Below, in pieces: positions 7,613-14,018 of a stretch of DNA of 64,000 bases (positions are counted from its first letter, which is position 1; every line of letters starts with the position of its first letter). Location: the NCBI GenBank assembly GCA_016176605.1, contig JACOWW010000002.1, positions 2,846 through 66,845 of the forward strand. Reading direction: 5' to 3'. This stretch comes from Candidatus Saccharimonadota bacterium. GTDB lineage: Bacteria; Patescibacteriota; Saccharimonadia; Saccharimonadales; UBA10212. The position numbers and the translations under genes were made by a program. Under the pieces are notes generated by a model. That model saw only the letters and a list, made by a program, of their open reading frames with translations, made no database searches and was not told where the DNA came from.

Positions 7613-8116
7613 TTACTTTTGCTGGACGGCTTTCCAGAAATCAGATGGTTTAATAATCTCCACGACTTTGTATCTTTCTAGCTCGAGCAGGTCATTATCG
7701 CCGGTGATTATTAAATCGCATTTACCTTCAGCTGCTGCGGCTAAGATATGAAGATCTTTTGGGTCTCGAATGTCTGATTTTATGTCAGATTCTTCAACGC
7801 TAATAATCTCGCACAATTCACTTAAATATAGTCTGAATTGACGTCTCCATCTATAAGGTGCGGAAGTTTTAGCACGCAACTGGCTCATAATCTCGCTAAT
7901 TAGTGACTCGGAAGCAATGATTGTGCAGTTATCTAGGCAGTAAAACACTACCTCTTCCGGCCTGCCGCCATAGACTATCGCCGAATACCAGACGTTAGTA
8001 TCAAGTACGATTCTTAAACTTGGCGATATTTTGGCGCCACGGCTCGCGCTTGCGGCGTTCCACTGTAATTTCGTCAGCCACTTCTTTCTCTGACTTGTAG
8101 GAAATGTCTTTCGCAA
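7613..8116 (-). CDS. PIN-domain toxin (PIN_3/COG1569-like)
   Basis: The PIN fold starts at SLRIVLDTNVWYSAIVYGG, with a middle acidic cluster (SESLISEIMSQL) and the C-terminal pair DPKDLHILAAA and DLIITGDNDLLEL, so all expected acidic residues are present. PIN_3 proteins normally start just before RIVLDTN. Here there is no ATG, GTG or TTG in frame nearer than the TTG at 8116, which would give a 33-residue extension and a 116-nt overlap with the antitoxin gene. The true start may be a rare codon around 8020. It is probably a toxin RNase paired with the RHH antitoxin upstream. Confidence 0.75.
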   Translation of the reverse strand: MRKTFPTSQRKKWLTKLQWNAASASRGAKISPSLRIVLDTNVWYSAIVYGGRPEEVVFYCLDNCTIIASESLISEIMSQLRAKTSAPYRWRRQFRLYLSELCEIISVEESDIKSDIRDPKDLHILAAAAEGKCDLIITGDNDLLELERYKVVEIIKPSDFWKAVQQK

Positions 8117-8294
8117 ATTCTTTGGCCTCCGCCATAAGTTTTTTAAATTGTTCTATCTTTTCCTCATCACGTAGATACTTTATAGCTGCTGTCCGCAAGA
8201 AGTCACTGCGGCTGCCGAATTGCTGCTTGGCTTTTTTATCAATTTGGTCAGCCAATTCCTTAGGAAAAGATACGTTGAATGTTTTTACGCTCAC
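8001..8294 (-). CDS. Ribbon-helix-helix (CopG-type) antitoxin
   Basis: The start is the GTG at 8294, preceded by GGAGG at good spacing. The N-terminus (SVKTFNVSFPKELADQIDKKAKQQFGSRSDFLRTAAIKYL) is a textbook RHH DNA-binding domain: one strand followed by two helices with SRSDFLR. The C-terminal half is charged and helical and would bind the PIN toxin encoded in the overlapping gene downstream. It likely represses the promoter at 8316-8344. Confidence 0.85.
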   Translation of the reverse strand: MSVKTFNVSFPKELADQIDKKAKQQFGSRSDFLRTAAIKYLRDEEKIEQFKKLMAEAKEFAKDISYKSEKEVADEITVERRKREPWRQNIAKFKNRT

Positions 8295-8315
8295 TGTCGC
8301 TGTCCTCCAGTTAGT

Positions 8316-8344
8316 ATTGTATGAAAATTGTATAAAAATGTCAA
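8316..8344 (-). promoter_or_regulatory. Promoter of the RHH/PIN toxin-antitoxin operon
   Basis: On the minus strand TTGACA (8344-8339), a 17-bp spacer and TACAAT (8321-8316) form a near-consensus promoter just upstream of the antitoxin GTG. Confidence 0.7.
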
Positions 8345-8355
8345 TATTAAATTGA

Positions 8356-8520
8356 ACGTGGGAAGGGGCCACAGCCCTAAATCTTGACGGACCGAAATAG
8401 AAGTATTCCTTCTCTTCGGCCTTCAGGGTTTAGAGCTGGGTAAACGGAGCGAATAGCCACAGCACCATCACGTTGGTGCTGGGTAAATCTGTCCGCCATA
8501 GCTTCCAGCGAAGGTGGGAG
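8356..8520 (+). repeat. Intergenic repeat R1, copy e
   Basis: It is nearly identical over about 100 bp to copy a (both have CTAAATCTTGACGG, AGAAGTATTCCTTCTCTTCGG and the CAGCACCA/TGGTGCTG hairpin, here 8460-8481), with an added CGGAGCGAATAGCC block. It sits downstream of one minus-strand gene and upstream of another. Confidence 0.75.
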
Positions 8521-8533
8521 CCAGCCTGGGGTT

Positions 8534-9007
8534 TTATTTCAGTCGTCGCATGTAGGTTCTGTTTTGCACAAAAAACCAAACCATGCCCGCTAAGGCGGCT
8601 CCGTAATCCTCGGCGTTTGCTTGCAGAGCATCATGAGCCAAAGGTTCGAAAGGATCATGATCGGGATCAAATATTACTGCCTGTCCAGCCTCGACTATAT
8701 AATCAGCCGCACTGGCCGCGGCAAAAGATGTTGCAAGTCTGCGTCTATTCGACCATCTGAAGGCTGCCCAAGCCGCGGCATAGCCCAAAACAGGGTGCTT
8801 TAGGGTTTTACCTATAGTCTCAGCAGCGTCAGGCAAGCCACCCATCAAATGATATTTTTCAGCTAAACCACCGGCTAAGGCTAGTCCCGCAAAGCCCAAG
8901 CCTGTAACAATCCTTTTTCTTCTGCCTTCTAGACTATCTGCCTGTCTTTGGGCCTCTGCCTCTAGCGATTCTGGTGCGGCAACAGCTAGTTCTGCAGTAT
9001 TAGTCAT
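8534..9007 (-). CDS. Hypothetical protein with weak hydrophobic segments
   Basis: This 157-residue protein has an acidic, alanine-rich N-terminus, then moderately hydrophobic segments around residues 34-48 (VTGLGFAGLALAGG), 72-84 (VLGYAAAWAAFRW) and 135-148. It could be a small membrane protein or a helical bundle. I recognise no family. A TATTAT element upstream on the minus strand could be its -10. It is separated from its neighbours by R1 repeats on both sides. Confidence 0.5.
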   Translation of the reverse strand: MTNTAELAVAAPESLEAEAQRQADSLEGRRKRIVTGLGFAGLALAGGLAEKYHLMGGLPDAAETIGKTLKHPVLGYAAAWAAFRWSNRRRLATSFAAASAADYIVEAGQAVIFDPDHDPFEPLAHDALQANAEDYGAALAGMVWFFVQNRTYMRRLK

Positions 9008-9091
9008 AAGATAAATTTATTTTGAAGCCTTATCGTAAATAATACCAGAGAAATAAAGCGCGGAGAGGGGATAGGGCAGGGTCTTTTTGGC

Positions 9092-9583
9092 TTAATCTAT
9101 TAGGCCGTAGGAGAACCGTTCATCTATTTCCGCACTAACTCTAGATGAGCGTTCTTGCCGCCAGTAATCAAGATATCTGCCTCTTACTCCGGCGTCTTTA
9201 GCGAGTGCCACTACTTCGTCCGGTGTACCGACTAAAACTTTTGGTAGTTCTGGGTTTCTTTTTAGACGGGGGACAAACTGTTGCCAAACGCCATCAACAA
9301 GTATTAATCCTCGGGCAGCTTCTGAAATCAAATATGTGTGAGGAGGCCAGCACCATTTTAGCTTCCTGCCGAAAGGGTAAAATACGTACCCTTGCTCTTT
9401 CAAACTAAGCCGCATTGGTTTTGTTATCCAGGCGCACACTACCTTCTGATGAATATCCTCTGGGCTGTAGCCCTCTCTTTCTGCTACAAGCTTATAGTTA
9501 GACTCTGAAGCCTTGATGATATCAGGGTGATCAGAAGTTAACAGACCAGCGTCTCGAAAGCTTGCTGCGACCTCAACCGACAT
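9092..9583 (-). CDS. Hypothetical protein, 163 aa
   Basis: Not recognised. It begins with a helical region, then WCWPPHTYLISEAARGLILVDGVWQQF, a pattern that loosely recalls His-containing strands of transglutaminase-like folds, but a matching cysteine and aspartate could not be placed with confidence. It has no signal peptide or TM helix. A minus-strand TTGACT and TACAAC-type promoter lies between its start and the repeat at 9620. It lies at the edge of the repeat-rich island. Confidence 0.45.
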   Translation of the reverse strand: MSVEVAASFRDAGLLTSDHPDIIKASESNYKLVAEREGYSPEDIHQKVVCAWITKPMRLSLKEQGYVFYPFGRKLKWCWPPHTYLISEAARGLILVDGVWQQFVPRLKRNPELPKVLVGTPDEVVALAKDAGVRGRYLDYWRQERSSRVSAEIDERFSYGLID

Positions 9584-9619
9584 AATAGGTTACTTGTAAC
9601 AGTTGTAGTTGCCTCAGTC

Positions 9620-9670
9620 AATAACGGGGAGGGATTTTAGAGGAAAGGCTTAGGGAATAGAGCCCGGCTT
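9620..9670 (+). repeat. Intergenic repeat R1, degenerate copy g
   Basis: AACGGGGAGGGATTTTAGAGG and AGGGAATAGAGCCCGGCT match the two ends of copy a (GGGGAGGGG and GGGGAATAGAGCCCGG). The middle of the element is missing, so this is a short form. Confidence 0.5.
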
Positions 9671-9679
9671 AGTTTCTTA

Positions 9680-9718
9680 TTGACTTTTGTACGATTAAAG
9701 CGTACAATTGAATTGTAC
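9680..9718 (+). promoter_or_regulatory. Promoter and palindromic operator of the toxin-antitoxin operon
   Basis: TTGACT (9680-9685), a 17-bp spacer and TACAAT (9703-9708) form the promoter. The perfect inverted repeat GTACAATT-G-AATTGTAC (9702-9718) overlaps the -10, an ideal site for autorepression by the antitoxin. A further GTAC...GTAC pair lies between the boxes. Confidence 0.8.
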
Positions 9719-9738
9719 TTAATAATTAAGGAGTAAAC

Positions 9739-9990
9739 ATGGGTACTAAAACTATCGGTGCCAGTAAACTTCGCAGTAACTTAGCTGCGGCGCTTAATTC
9801 GCTTGGCGGCAACGACGTACTAATCGTTACCCGCCGCGGTAAAAAAGAGCGGGCCATTGTTGATATAGACAAGTACGAAGATTTGCTGGCGGCTAGCGAC
9901 CCGCAGTATCTGGCGAGTATCAAAAAGGCGCGGGAGGAATACAAAAAAGGCGAGGTTGTTAATTTCAATGACGCTTTTGGGAACCTCTAA
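9739..9990 (+). CDS. Phd/YefM-type antitoxin
   Basis: This 83-residue protein starts TKTIGASKLRSNLAAALNSL, the Phd/YefM DNA-binding fold, followed by VLIVTRRGKKERAIVDIDKYEDLL. A good AAGGAG precedes the ATG. The acidic C-terminus would neutralise the RelE-like toxin encoded 3 nt downstream. The palindrome over the promoter is its likely operator. Confidence 0.9.
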   Translation: MGTKTIGASKLRSNLAAALNSLGGNDVLIVTRRGKKERAIVDIDKYEDLLAASDPQYLASIKKAREEYKKGEVVNFNDAFGNL

Positions 9991-9993
9991 ACC

Positions 9994-10257
9994 ATGTCAT
10001 TTAAAGCCTACGTCATTACCAAAACGGCGTACGAAGACATAAAAAAACTGGACAACGCCACCAAAAAAAAGTTGAAAGACCGCTTGGAGTTCCTGCTTAT
10101 TCTAGACGACCCGCTGTCGCGGGCTGTGAAACTGTCGGATCCGCGGCAAGGAACCTACCGCTGGACGATTGGTGATTATCGCGTAATCTTCGACGTCCAT
10201 AGAAGAAAAGTTATTATTTTGCGCGTTCAGCACCGAGGTGAAATATATAAAAGTTGA
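9994..10257 (+). CDS. RelE/ParE-family toxin
   Basis: This 87-residue basic protein has the RelE fold: AYVITKTAYEDIKKLD, KKLKDRLEFLL, the core strand GTYRWTIGDYRVIFDV, and the final strand VIILRVQHRGEIYKS with the conserved HR...Y. Those residues fit a ribosome-dependent mRNA interferase rather than a gyrase poison, though this cannot be decided here. It forms an operon with the antitoxin before it and ends at a terminator. Confidence 0.9.
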   Translation: MSFKAYVITKTAYEDIKKLDNATKKKLKDRLEFLLILDDPLSRAVKLSDPRQGTYRWTIGDYRVIFDVHRRKVIILRVQHRGEIYKS

Positions 10258-10306
10258 CATTAACACAATGAGGTGATACCATAAGCATAGTTTCAGGGGA
10301 AAGTGA

Positions 10307-10330
10307 GGGTCTTTTCTAGAGACCCTTTTT
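10307..10330 (+). terminator. Intrinsic terminator after the RelE operon
   Basis: GGGTCT and AGACCC pair with a 7-nt loop, followed at once by TTTTT. Confidence 0.8.
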
Positions 10331-10358
10331 GAGTCCTCTGACACAATATAAATTTACC

Positions 10359-10384
10359 CGCCAATCCGCCATAGGCGGAAGGCG
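10359..10384 (+). repeat. Palindromic hairpin upstream of the KGG gene
   Basis: CGCC-AA-TCCGCC-ATA-GGCGGA-A-GGCG folds into a two-part hairpin 20 nt before the ribosome binding site. The core is of the same kind as the palindromes found inside coding genes in this window. Confidence 0.55.
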
Positions 10385-10402
10385 AGCGAGAGGAGAAATA
10401 AC

Positions 10403-10606
10403 ATGGCTGGTACACATGCAGGTGGCGCCAAAGCGGCTGCCACCAACAAGACCAAGTACGGCAAAGACTTTTACGCCCGCATTGGGGCTATGGGCGGTAA
10501 GATGGGCCACACCGGTGGCTTTTACGCTAACCGCGACCTAGCCCGCAAGGCTGGTGCTATTGGCGGCCGCATTTCGCGCCGTGGCAAAGCCAAAGTCGCC
10601 GCCTAA
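10403..10606 (+). CDS. KGG-repeat general stress protein
   Basis: This 67-residue, Gly/Ala/Lys-rich protein carries the motif GFYANRDLARKAGAIGGRISRRG, typical of KGG/con-10-like stress-induced bacterial proteins, with a GAMGGKMGH element before it. AGGAG lies 8 nt upstream of the ATG. Such proteins are hydrophilic and thought to protect cells under stress; the molecular role is not established. It is monocistronic with a hairpin in the leader. Confidence 0.8.
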   Translation: MAGTHAGGAKAAATNKTKYGKDFYARIGAMGGKMGHTGGFYANRDLARKAGAIGGRISRRGKAKVAA

Positions 10607-10703
10607 AGGCAAAGAACAAAAAGCAGAAAACAATAAACAAAGAACAATAGGCAAAAGGCAGTTAATAAACACTGCCTTTTGTTTATTAAAGTGAAATTTA
10701 CTT
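10607..10703. repeat. Word-like intergenic repeat (AAACAA type)
   Basis: Variants of AGAACAA, AAACAATAAAC and AGGCAAAAGGCAG are followed by CACTGCCTTTTGTTTATT, which is complementary to the left part and can act as a terminator hairpin (AAGGCAG...CTGCCTT). Confidence 0.6.
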
Positions 10704-11060
10704 ATGAAAAAAGATACACTTTCATTAAAAGCAGATGAATATGCCCACAGGGTATATAAATTAACCTTTGAACTCCCCAAGAATGAGTTGTACGGCACTA
10801 CTTCTCAATTACGACGGGCTGCGATATCTGTTCCTTTAAATATGGTAGAAGGATATGCAAGACAATCTATAAAAACAGAGATTCAATTCTTGCGTTTTGC
10901 CTATGGATCACTTAAAGAGAGTCAGTACCTAATTGATTTTGCGCTTATCGAAGGATTAATAACTAGAACTGAAGCCGATGCAGTCACTCAAAAAGGTGAC
11001 GAGTTAGTTAGAATGTTATGGGCTAAGACAAAAACCTTAGAAAGGAAAAACAAAGATTAA
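10704..11060 (+). CDS. Four-helix-bundle protein (IVP, 23S intervening-sequence family)
   Basis: This 118-residue all-helical protein has the family marks LPKNELYGTTSQLRRAAISVPLNMVEGYAR near residue 25-55, and later FLRFAYGSLKESQYLIDFA. This is the family first seen encoded in 23S rRNA intervening sequences and later found as a common free-standing gene, often in CPR genomes. Its structure is a pentamer of four-helix bundles; function is unknown. It is flanked by word-like repeats on both sides, which fits a mobile past. Confidence 0.88.
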   Translation: MKKDTLSLKADEYAHRVYKLTFELPKNELYGTTSQLRRAAISVPLNMVEGYARQSIKTEIQFLRFAYGSLKESQYLIDFALIEGLITRTEADAVTQKGDELVRMLWAKTKTLERKNKD

Positions 11061-11111
11061 AAAACAAAAGTGAGCAAAGACTGGTAGCCTCAAGTCTTTA
11101 TTGCTTTTTGT

Positions 11112-11657
11112 TTATTGCTTACTGTTTTTTGTCAGCCGGTATGGCCGGACAAAACGGCCGCTGCTGACTTTCCAGGTTGTGCCGCAGTTATAACAGCGAT
11201 AAGTTGAGGTGCTTTGCTGTAAAACATGCGTACTGCAAGACGGGCATTCACTGCGGTGGTGCAGCCAATCGCGGTAAGTGTCAAGGCAGTTTTGGATGTG
11301 GTCTTCGCCAATGGTCACGCCGTATTTCAAGCCTATTTTAGACGCCAAATGCCAGGCTTCGCCCTCCATTTTAAGGAGTTCGAAATCACCTGAATAATTT
11401 TTGTGTTTAAGCAGGCCGTGAGCTAATTCATGCAGCACACCAAAGCGGATAAGCTCTGGGGTTAGGGTGGGGTTAAAGGTTATTGTATTGGTTTTGGGCG
11501 ACCAGTGTTCTTGCTTGCCGCGACTGAACGTAAAGTCCGGATAATCACGGCTTAAGCGCTCAATAAATTTCTTAGTTGTAGCGCTTAAACGATCTGCCGG
11601 CACTTTTGAGCCTATTTTTTTAGGCAGGGCGTCGGTTATCTTTTTGGTTATTGCCAT
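11112..11657 (-). CDS. SprT-like zinc metalloprotease with zinc ribbon
   Basis: A zincin motif VLHELAHGLLKH (HExxH) and a downstream glutamate in MEGEAWHLA form the active site. The C-terminal third has CPSC and CYNC pairs about 20 residues apart, a zinc ribbon as in SprT/Spartan proteins. It has no signal peptide. The family includes DNA-protein crosslink proteases; a repair role here is inference. It lies 1 nt after the ROK kinase gene in the same direction, so the two form an operon with the kinase first. Confidence 0.8.
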   Translation of the reverse strand: MAITKKITDALPKKIGSKVPADRLSATTKKFIERLSRDYPDFTFSRGKQEHWSPKTNTITFNPTLTPELIRFGVLHELAHGLLKHKNYSGDFELLKMEGEAWHLASKIGLKYGVTIGEDHIQNCLDTYRDWLHHRSECPSCSTHVLQQSTSTYRCYNCGTTWKVSSGRFVRPYRLTKNSKQ

Positions 11658-11658
11658 G

Positions 11659-12471
11659 TTAAATTCCTAGTTTTTGGCGAAGGAAGACATAGCAGCCATA
11701 AATCACTGCCTCTTCCGGTTTAGCGGCTTTAATAATAGGCGGAATAGGGACCATACGATTTCTGATTTTGGCAATTTTTTCTGCGAGCAAGGAGCCAAAT
11801 TTATCAAAATGAGCACCAACACCCCCGCCAATAATTACTACATCTGGTTGAAAGGCCGCCAAGGCAGCATCAAAACCCACAACCAAATCATCTGTATATC
11901 GCTCCCATATAGTTGGGTTGTTGGCTTCTGAGGCCTTCAGGCCAAAGCGCTCTTGAAAAGCCTTACCTGAGGCAAAAGCTTCCCATTTTTGCAGACTTCC
12001 ATTGTGGTTGATAAGCATATTACCAATCTCACTATCTGCTAATTCAGGCACAATATTACCATTTGTGATAATACCAATACCAATTCCGGTTCCGATTGTC
12101 ACATAAACGACCTTTTTATATTCTTTATGATTTATTGCTTCATAAAGTCCTGCCAATTTAGCATCGTTCTCAATAAATACATAATCTAGGCCCAATAACC
12201 TAGAGACGTCCTGTTTTATCGGTATATTTTGCCAGCCCAAATTACCAAATCTAACGCCAATACCCCGACTCCTATCTAATCTACCCGGAAGTGCGCAGCA
12301 GCAAGCCTTTATCTGAAAATCTTTAAACTCAGCTAATGTTTTTTTAAGTTCTTGCAGAAAATTTTCGTAGTCTGGCGGAGTTGGAAATTTGGCTTGCCGG
12401 GAAATTTGGCCATTTTCATCAAAAACAGCCAACAATGTCTTAGTACCGCCCACATCTATCCCCAAATACAT
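11659..12471 (-). CDS. ROK-family sugar kinase
   Basis: This 270-residue protein has the ATP-binding signature YLGIDVGGTKTLLAVFD at its start, the second phosphate motif VTIGTGIGIGIITNG and an adenosine motif VVIIGGGVGAH. This marks a ROK glucokinase-type enzyme. The zinc-binding CxCGxxGC of typical ROK kinases is absent, as is the usual GExGH: the region reads DSEIGNMLI. The sugar specificity is therefore open. It is followed directly by the SprT-like gene. Confidence 0.85.
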   Translation of the reverse strand: MYLGIDVGGTKTLLAVFDENGQISRQAKFPTPPDYENFLQELKKTLAEFKDFQIKACCCALPGRLDRSRGIGVRFGNLGWQNIPIKQDVSRLLGLDYVFIENDAKLAGLYEAINHKEYKKVVYVTIGTGIGIGIITNGNIVPELADSEIGNMLINHNGSLQKWEAFASGKAFQERFGLKASEANNPTIWERYTDDLVVGFDAALAAFQPDVVIIGGGVGAHFDKFGSLLAEKIAKIRNRMVPIPPIIKAAKPEEAVIYGCYVFLRQKLGI

Positions 12472-12476
12472 AAAAA

Positions 12477-12590
12477 CAGTTTACCATTTACCGTTTACCA
12501 TTCACCATACGTTTACCGTTCTCCGTTTTCCGTGGTTAAGGGTTAATGGATAATGCAAGGTAAAAGGTGAATAGCTAAAGGTTAACGGCA
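12477..12590. repeat. Word-like imperfect inverted repeat (TTTACCGT / AACGGT type)
   Basis: The left half repeats variants of TTTACCGT and TTCACCAT; the right half repeats GGTTAATGG, GGTAAAAGGTGAA and GGTTAACGG. The halves are approximate reverse complements. It separates two divergent transcription units. Confidence 0.7.
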
Positions 12591-12754
12591 CTATTTACAA
12601 AGGTGGGACACCTCTGTATAGTAGTGCTTAATCTGCTTTATTAACGAAAAACATAAGACACCTCGCATCGAGAGTTTCTTATCGCGCCGGGTGCGGAAGT
12701 AAATCTGCACACTCGGGCTATTTTCCGGAGAGCGGACAAGGAGATAATTTTTTA
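12591..12754 (+). promoter_or_regulatory. Structured leader of the S1-protein gene
   Basis: GCACTAT...ATAGTAGTGC with an inner AGGTG...ACACCT (12589-12630) forms a hairpin, and CCGGGTGC...GCACACTCGGG (about 12690-12720) forms a second. These may regulate the S1 gene, as S1 mRNA leaders often do, but no known class was recognised. Confidence 0.45.
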
Positions 12755-13999
12755 ATGTCAAAGACGGCTACGAAAAATTTGACACGTTCGACGGAGCCAA
12801 AGCGCCGCTCAGCGTTAGCCTCTTCGAGCCTGAGCCTCAGAGCCGAAGGCCTGAGCGATCCGCCAGCTGGCAGAAAGTCGAAGGAGTTGACTATGGACGA
12901 GCTTTTAGCCGGTAGCGACATAGCTCAAATTAAAGCTGGTGATGTAGTCGAGGGCCTTGTTAGCTCGGTCAAAAAACACGAGGTTTGGGTAGACTTAGGC
13001 CCCAACGGCGTGGGTGTAATATTTCGGCGTGAAGTCAGCGCCGCGCCGCTTAAAGAAGGTGAAACAATAACCGCTAGCGTAGTTGACCCGGAGCTGGACG
13101 AAGGCTACGCCCTGCTAAGCATGAAGCGGGCCAGTAAAGACCGCGGCTGGGGCGAGTTGCAAAGAATATTTGACGCTCAAGAAATCGTTGAAGTATTACC
13201 TTATAGTGCCAACCGCGGCGGCTTGCTGATTGAACTGGAGGGCATCCGCGGCTTTATGCCGGTTAGCCAACTATCGGCCGAGCACTACCCGCGTGTTTCT
13301 GATGCCGACAAAGATGAGATTTTAAATAAATTGGGCAGTCTTGTTGGCAAGACCTTGCGCGTCCGGATTTTAGATACAAACCGCAAAGACAATAAGCTAA
13401 TCTTTTCTGAAAAGGAAGCCGTGCGCGACGATATGCAATCAAGGCTGGCCAGCCTTAAAGTCGGCGACGTAGTCGAAGGTGTTGTTACTGGCGTAATTGA
13501 TTTTGGCGCGTTTGTTAATGTCGACGGTATTGAAGGGTTGGTTCATATCTCTGAAATATCTTGGGAACGCGTGGAAGATCCGCGCAAATACGTCAAAGTC
13601 GGCGACCGGATCAAGGCCAAAATCATTGCTATCGACAAAGATCGTTTGAGCCTGTCCATCAAGCAAATGTCCGAAGACCCCTGGATGGCTGAGGTTAAAC
13701 AATTCAAAAAAGGCGACGTTGTGGAGGGCAAGATTACCCGTATCACTCCTTTTGGGGCCTTTGTGCAGCTTTCGCCGAGCGTAGAAGCGCTAGTTCATGT
13801 TTCGGAAATGAGCGACGATGACAGCATCGATCCGGAAAAACTTTTTAAACTTAATGAAAAGAAAAAGTTCAAAGTTCTGGAAATTGACACCGAAAACCGT
13901 AAAATCGCCTTAAGCCTCAAAGACGTAAAAACTCAAAGCTCAAAGCCCGCCCCCATGAAGGCTACGGCAAGCAGACCAAAAGTTAAAGAAGAGTTATGA
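12755..13999 (+). CDS. rpsA: Ribosomal protein S1-like, four S1 domains
   Basis: This 414-residue protein has four OB-fold S1 repeats at about residues 60-125, 145-215, 233-303 and 320-388. The last two are the most canonical (GDVVEGVVTGVIDFGAFVNVDGIEGLVHISEIS, GKITRITPFGAFVQL). Bacterial S1 binds mRNA upstream of the start codon and helps initiation; four-domain forms are common outside Proteobacteria. Residues 10-45 are unusual: Ser/Arg-rich and encoded by palindromic DNA (CTGAGCCTCAG, GCCGAAGGC), so probably an inserted repeat. An internal ATG at residue 47 could be the ancestral start. It is 19 nt upstream of infB and likely cotranscribed. Confidence 0.85.
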   Translation: MSKTATKNLTRSTEPKRRSALASSSLSLRAEGLSDPPAGRKSKELTMDELLAGSDIAQIKAGDVVEGLVSSVKKHEVWVDLGPNGVGVIFRREVSAAPLKEGETITASVVDPELDEGYALLSMKRASKDRGWGELQRIFDAQEIVEVLPYSANRGGLLIELEGIRGFMPVSQLSAEHYPRVSDADKDEILNKLGSLVGKTLRVRILDTNRKDNKLIFSEKEAVRDDMQSRLASLKVGDVVEGVVTGVIDFGAFVNVDGIEGLVHISEISWERVEDPRKYVKVGDRIKAKIIAIDKDRLSLSIKQMSEDPWMAEVKQFKKGDVVEGKITRITPFGAFVQLSPSVEALVHVSEMSDDDSIDPEKLFKLNEKKKFKVLEIDTENRKIALSLKDVKTQSSKPAPMKATASRPKVKEEL

Positions 14000-14018
14000 G
14001 TGGCCGGAGAATAAAAAT

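Noticed and set aside
2150-9720. True integron
   Set aside because: No tyrosine integrase in the window, genes lie in both orientations, and the repeat ends lack the GTTRRRY/RYYYAAC signature.
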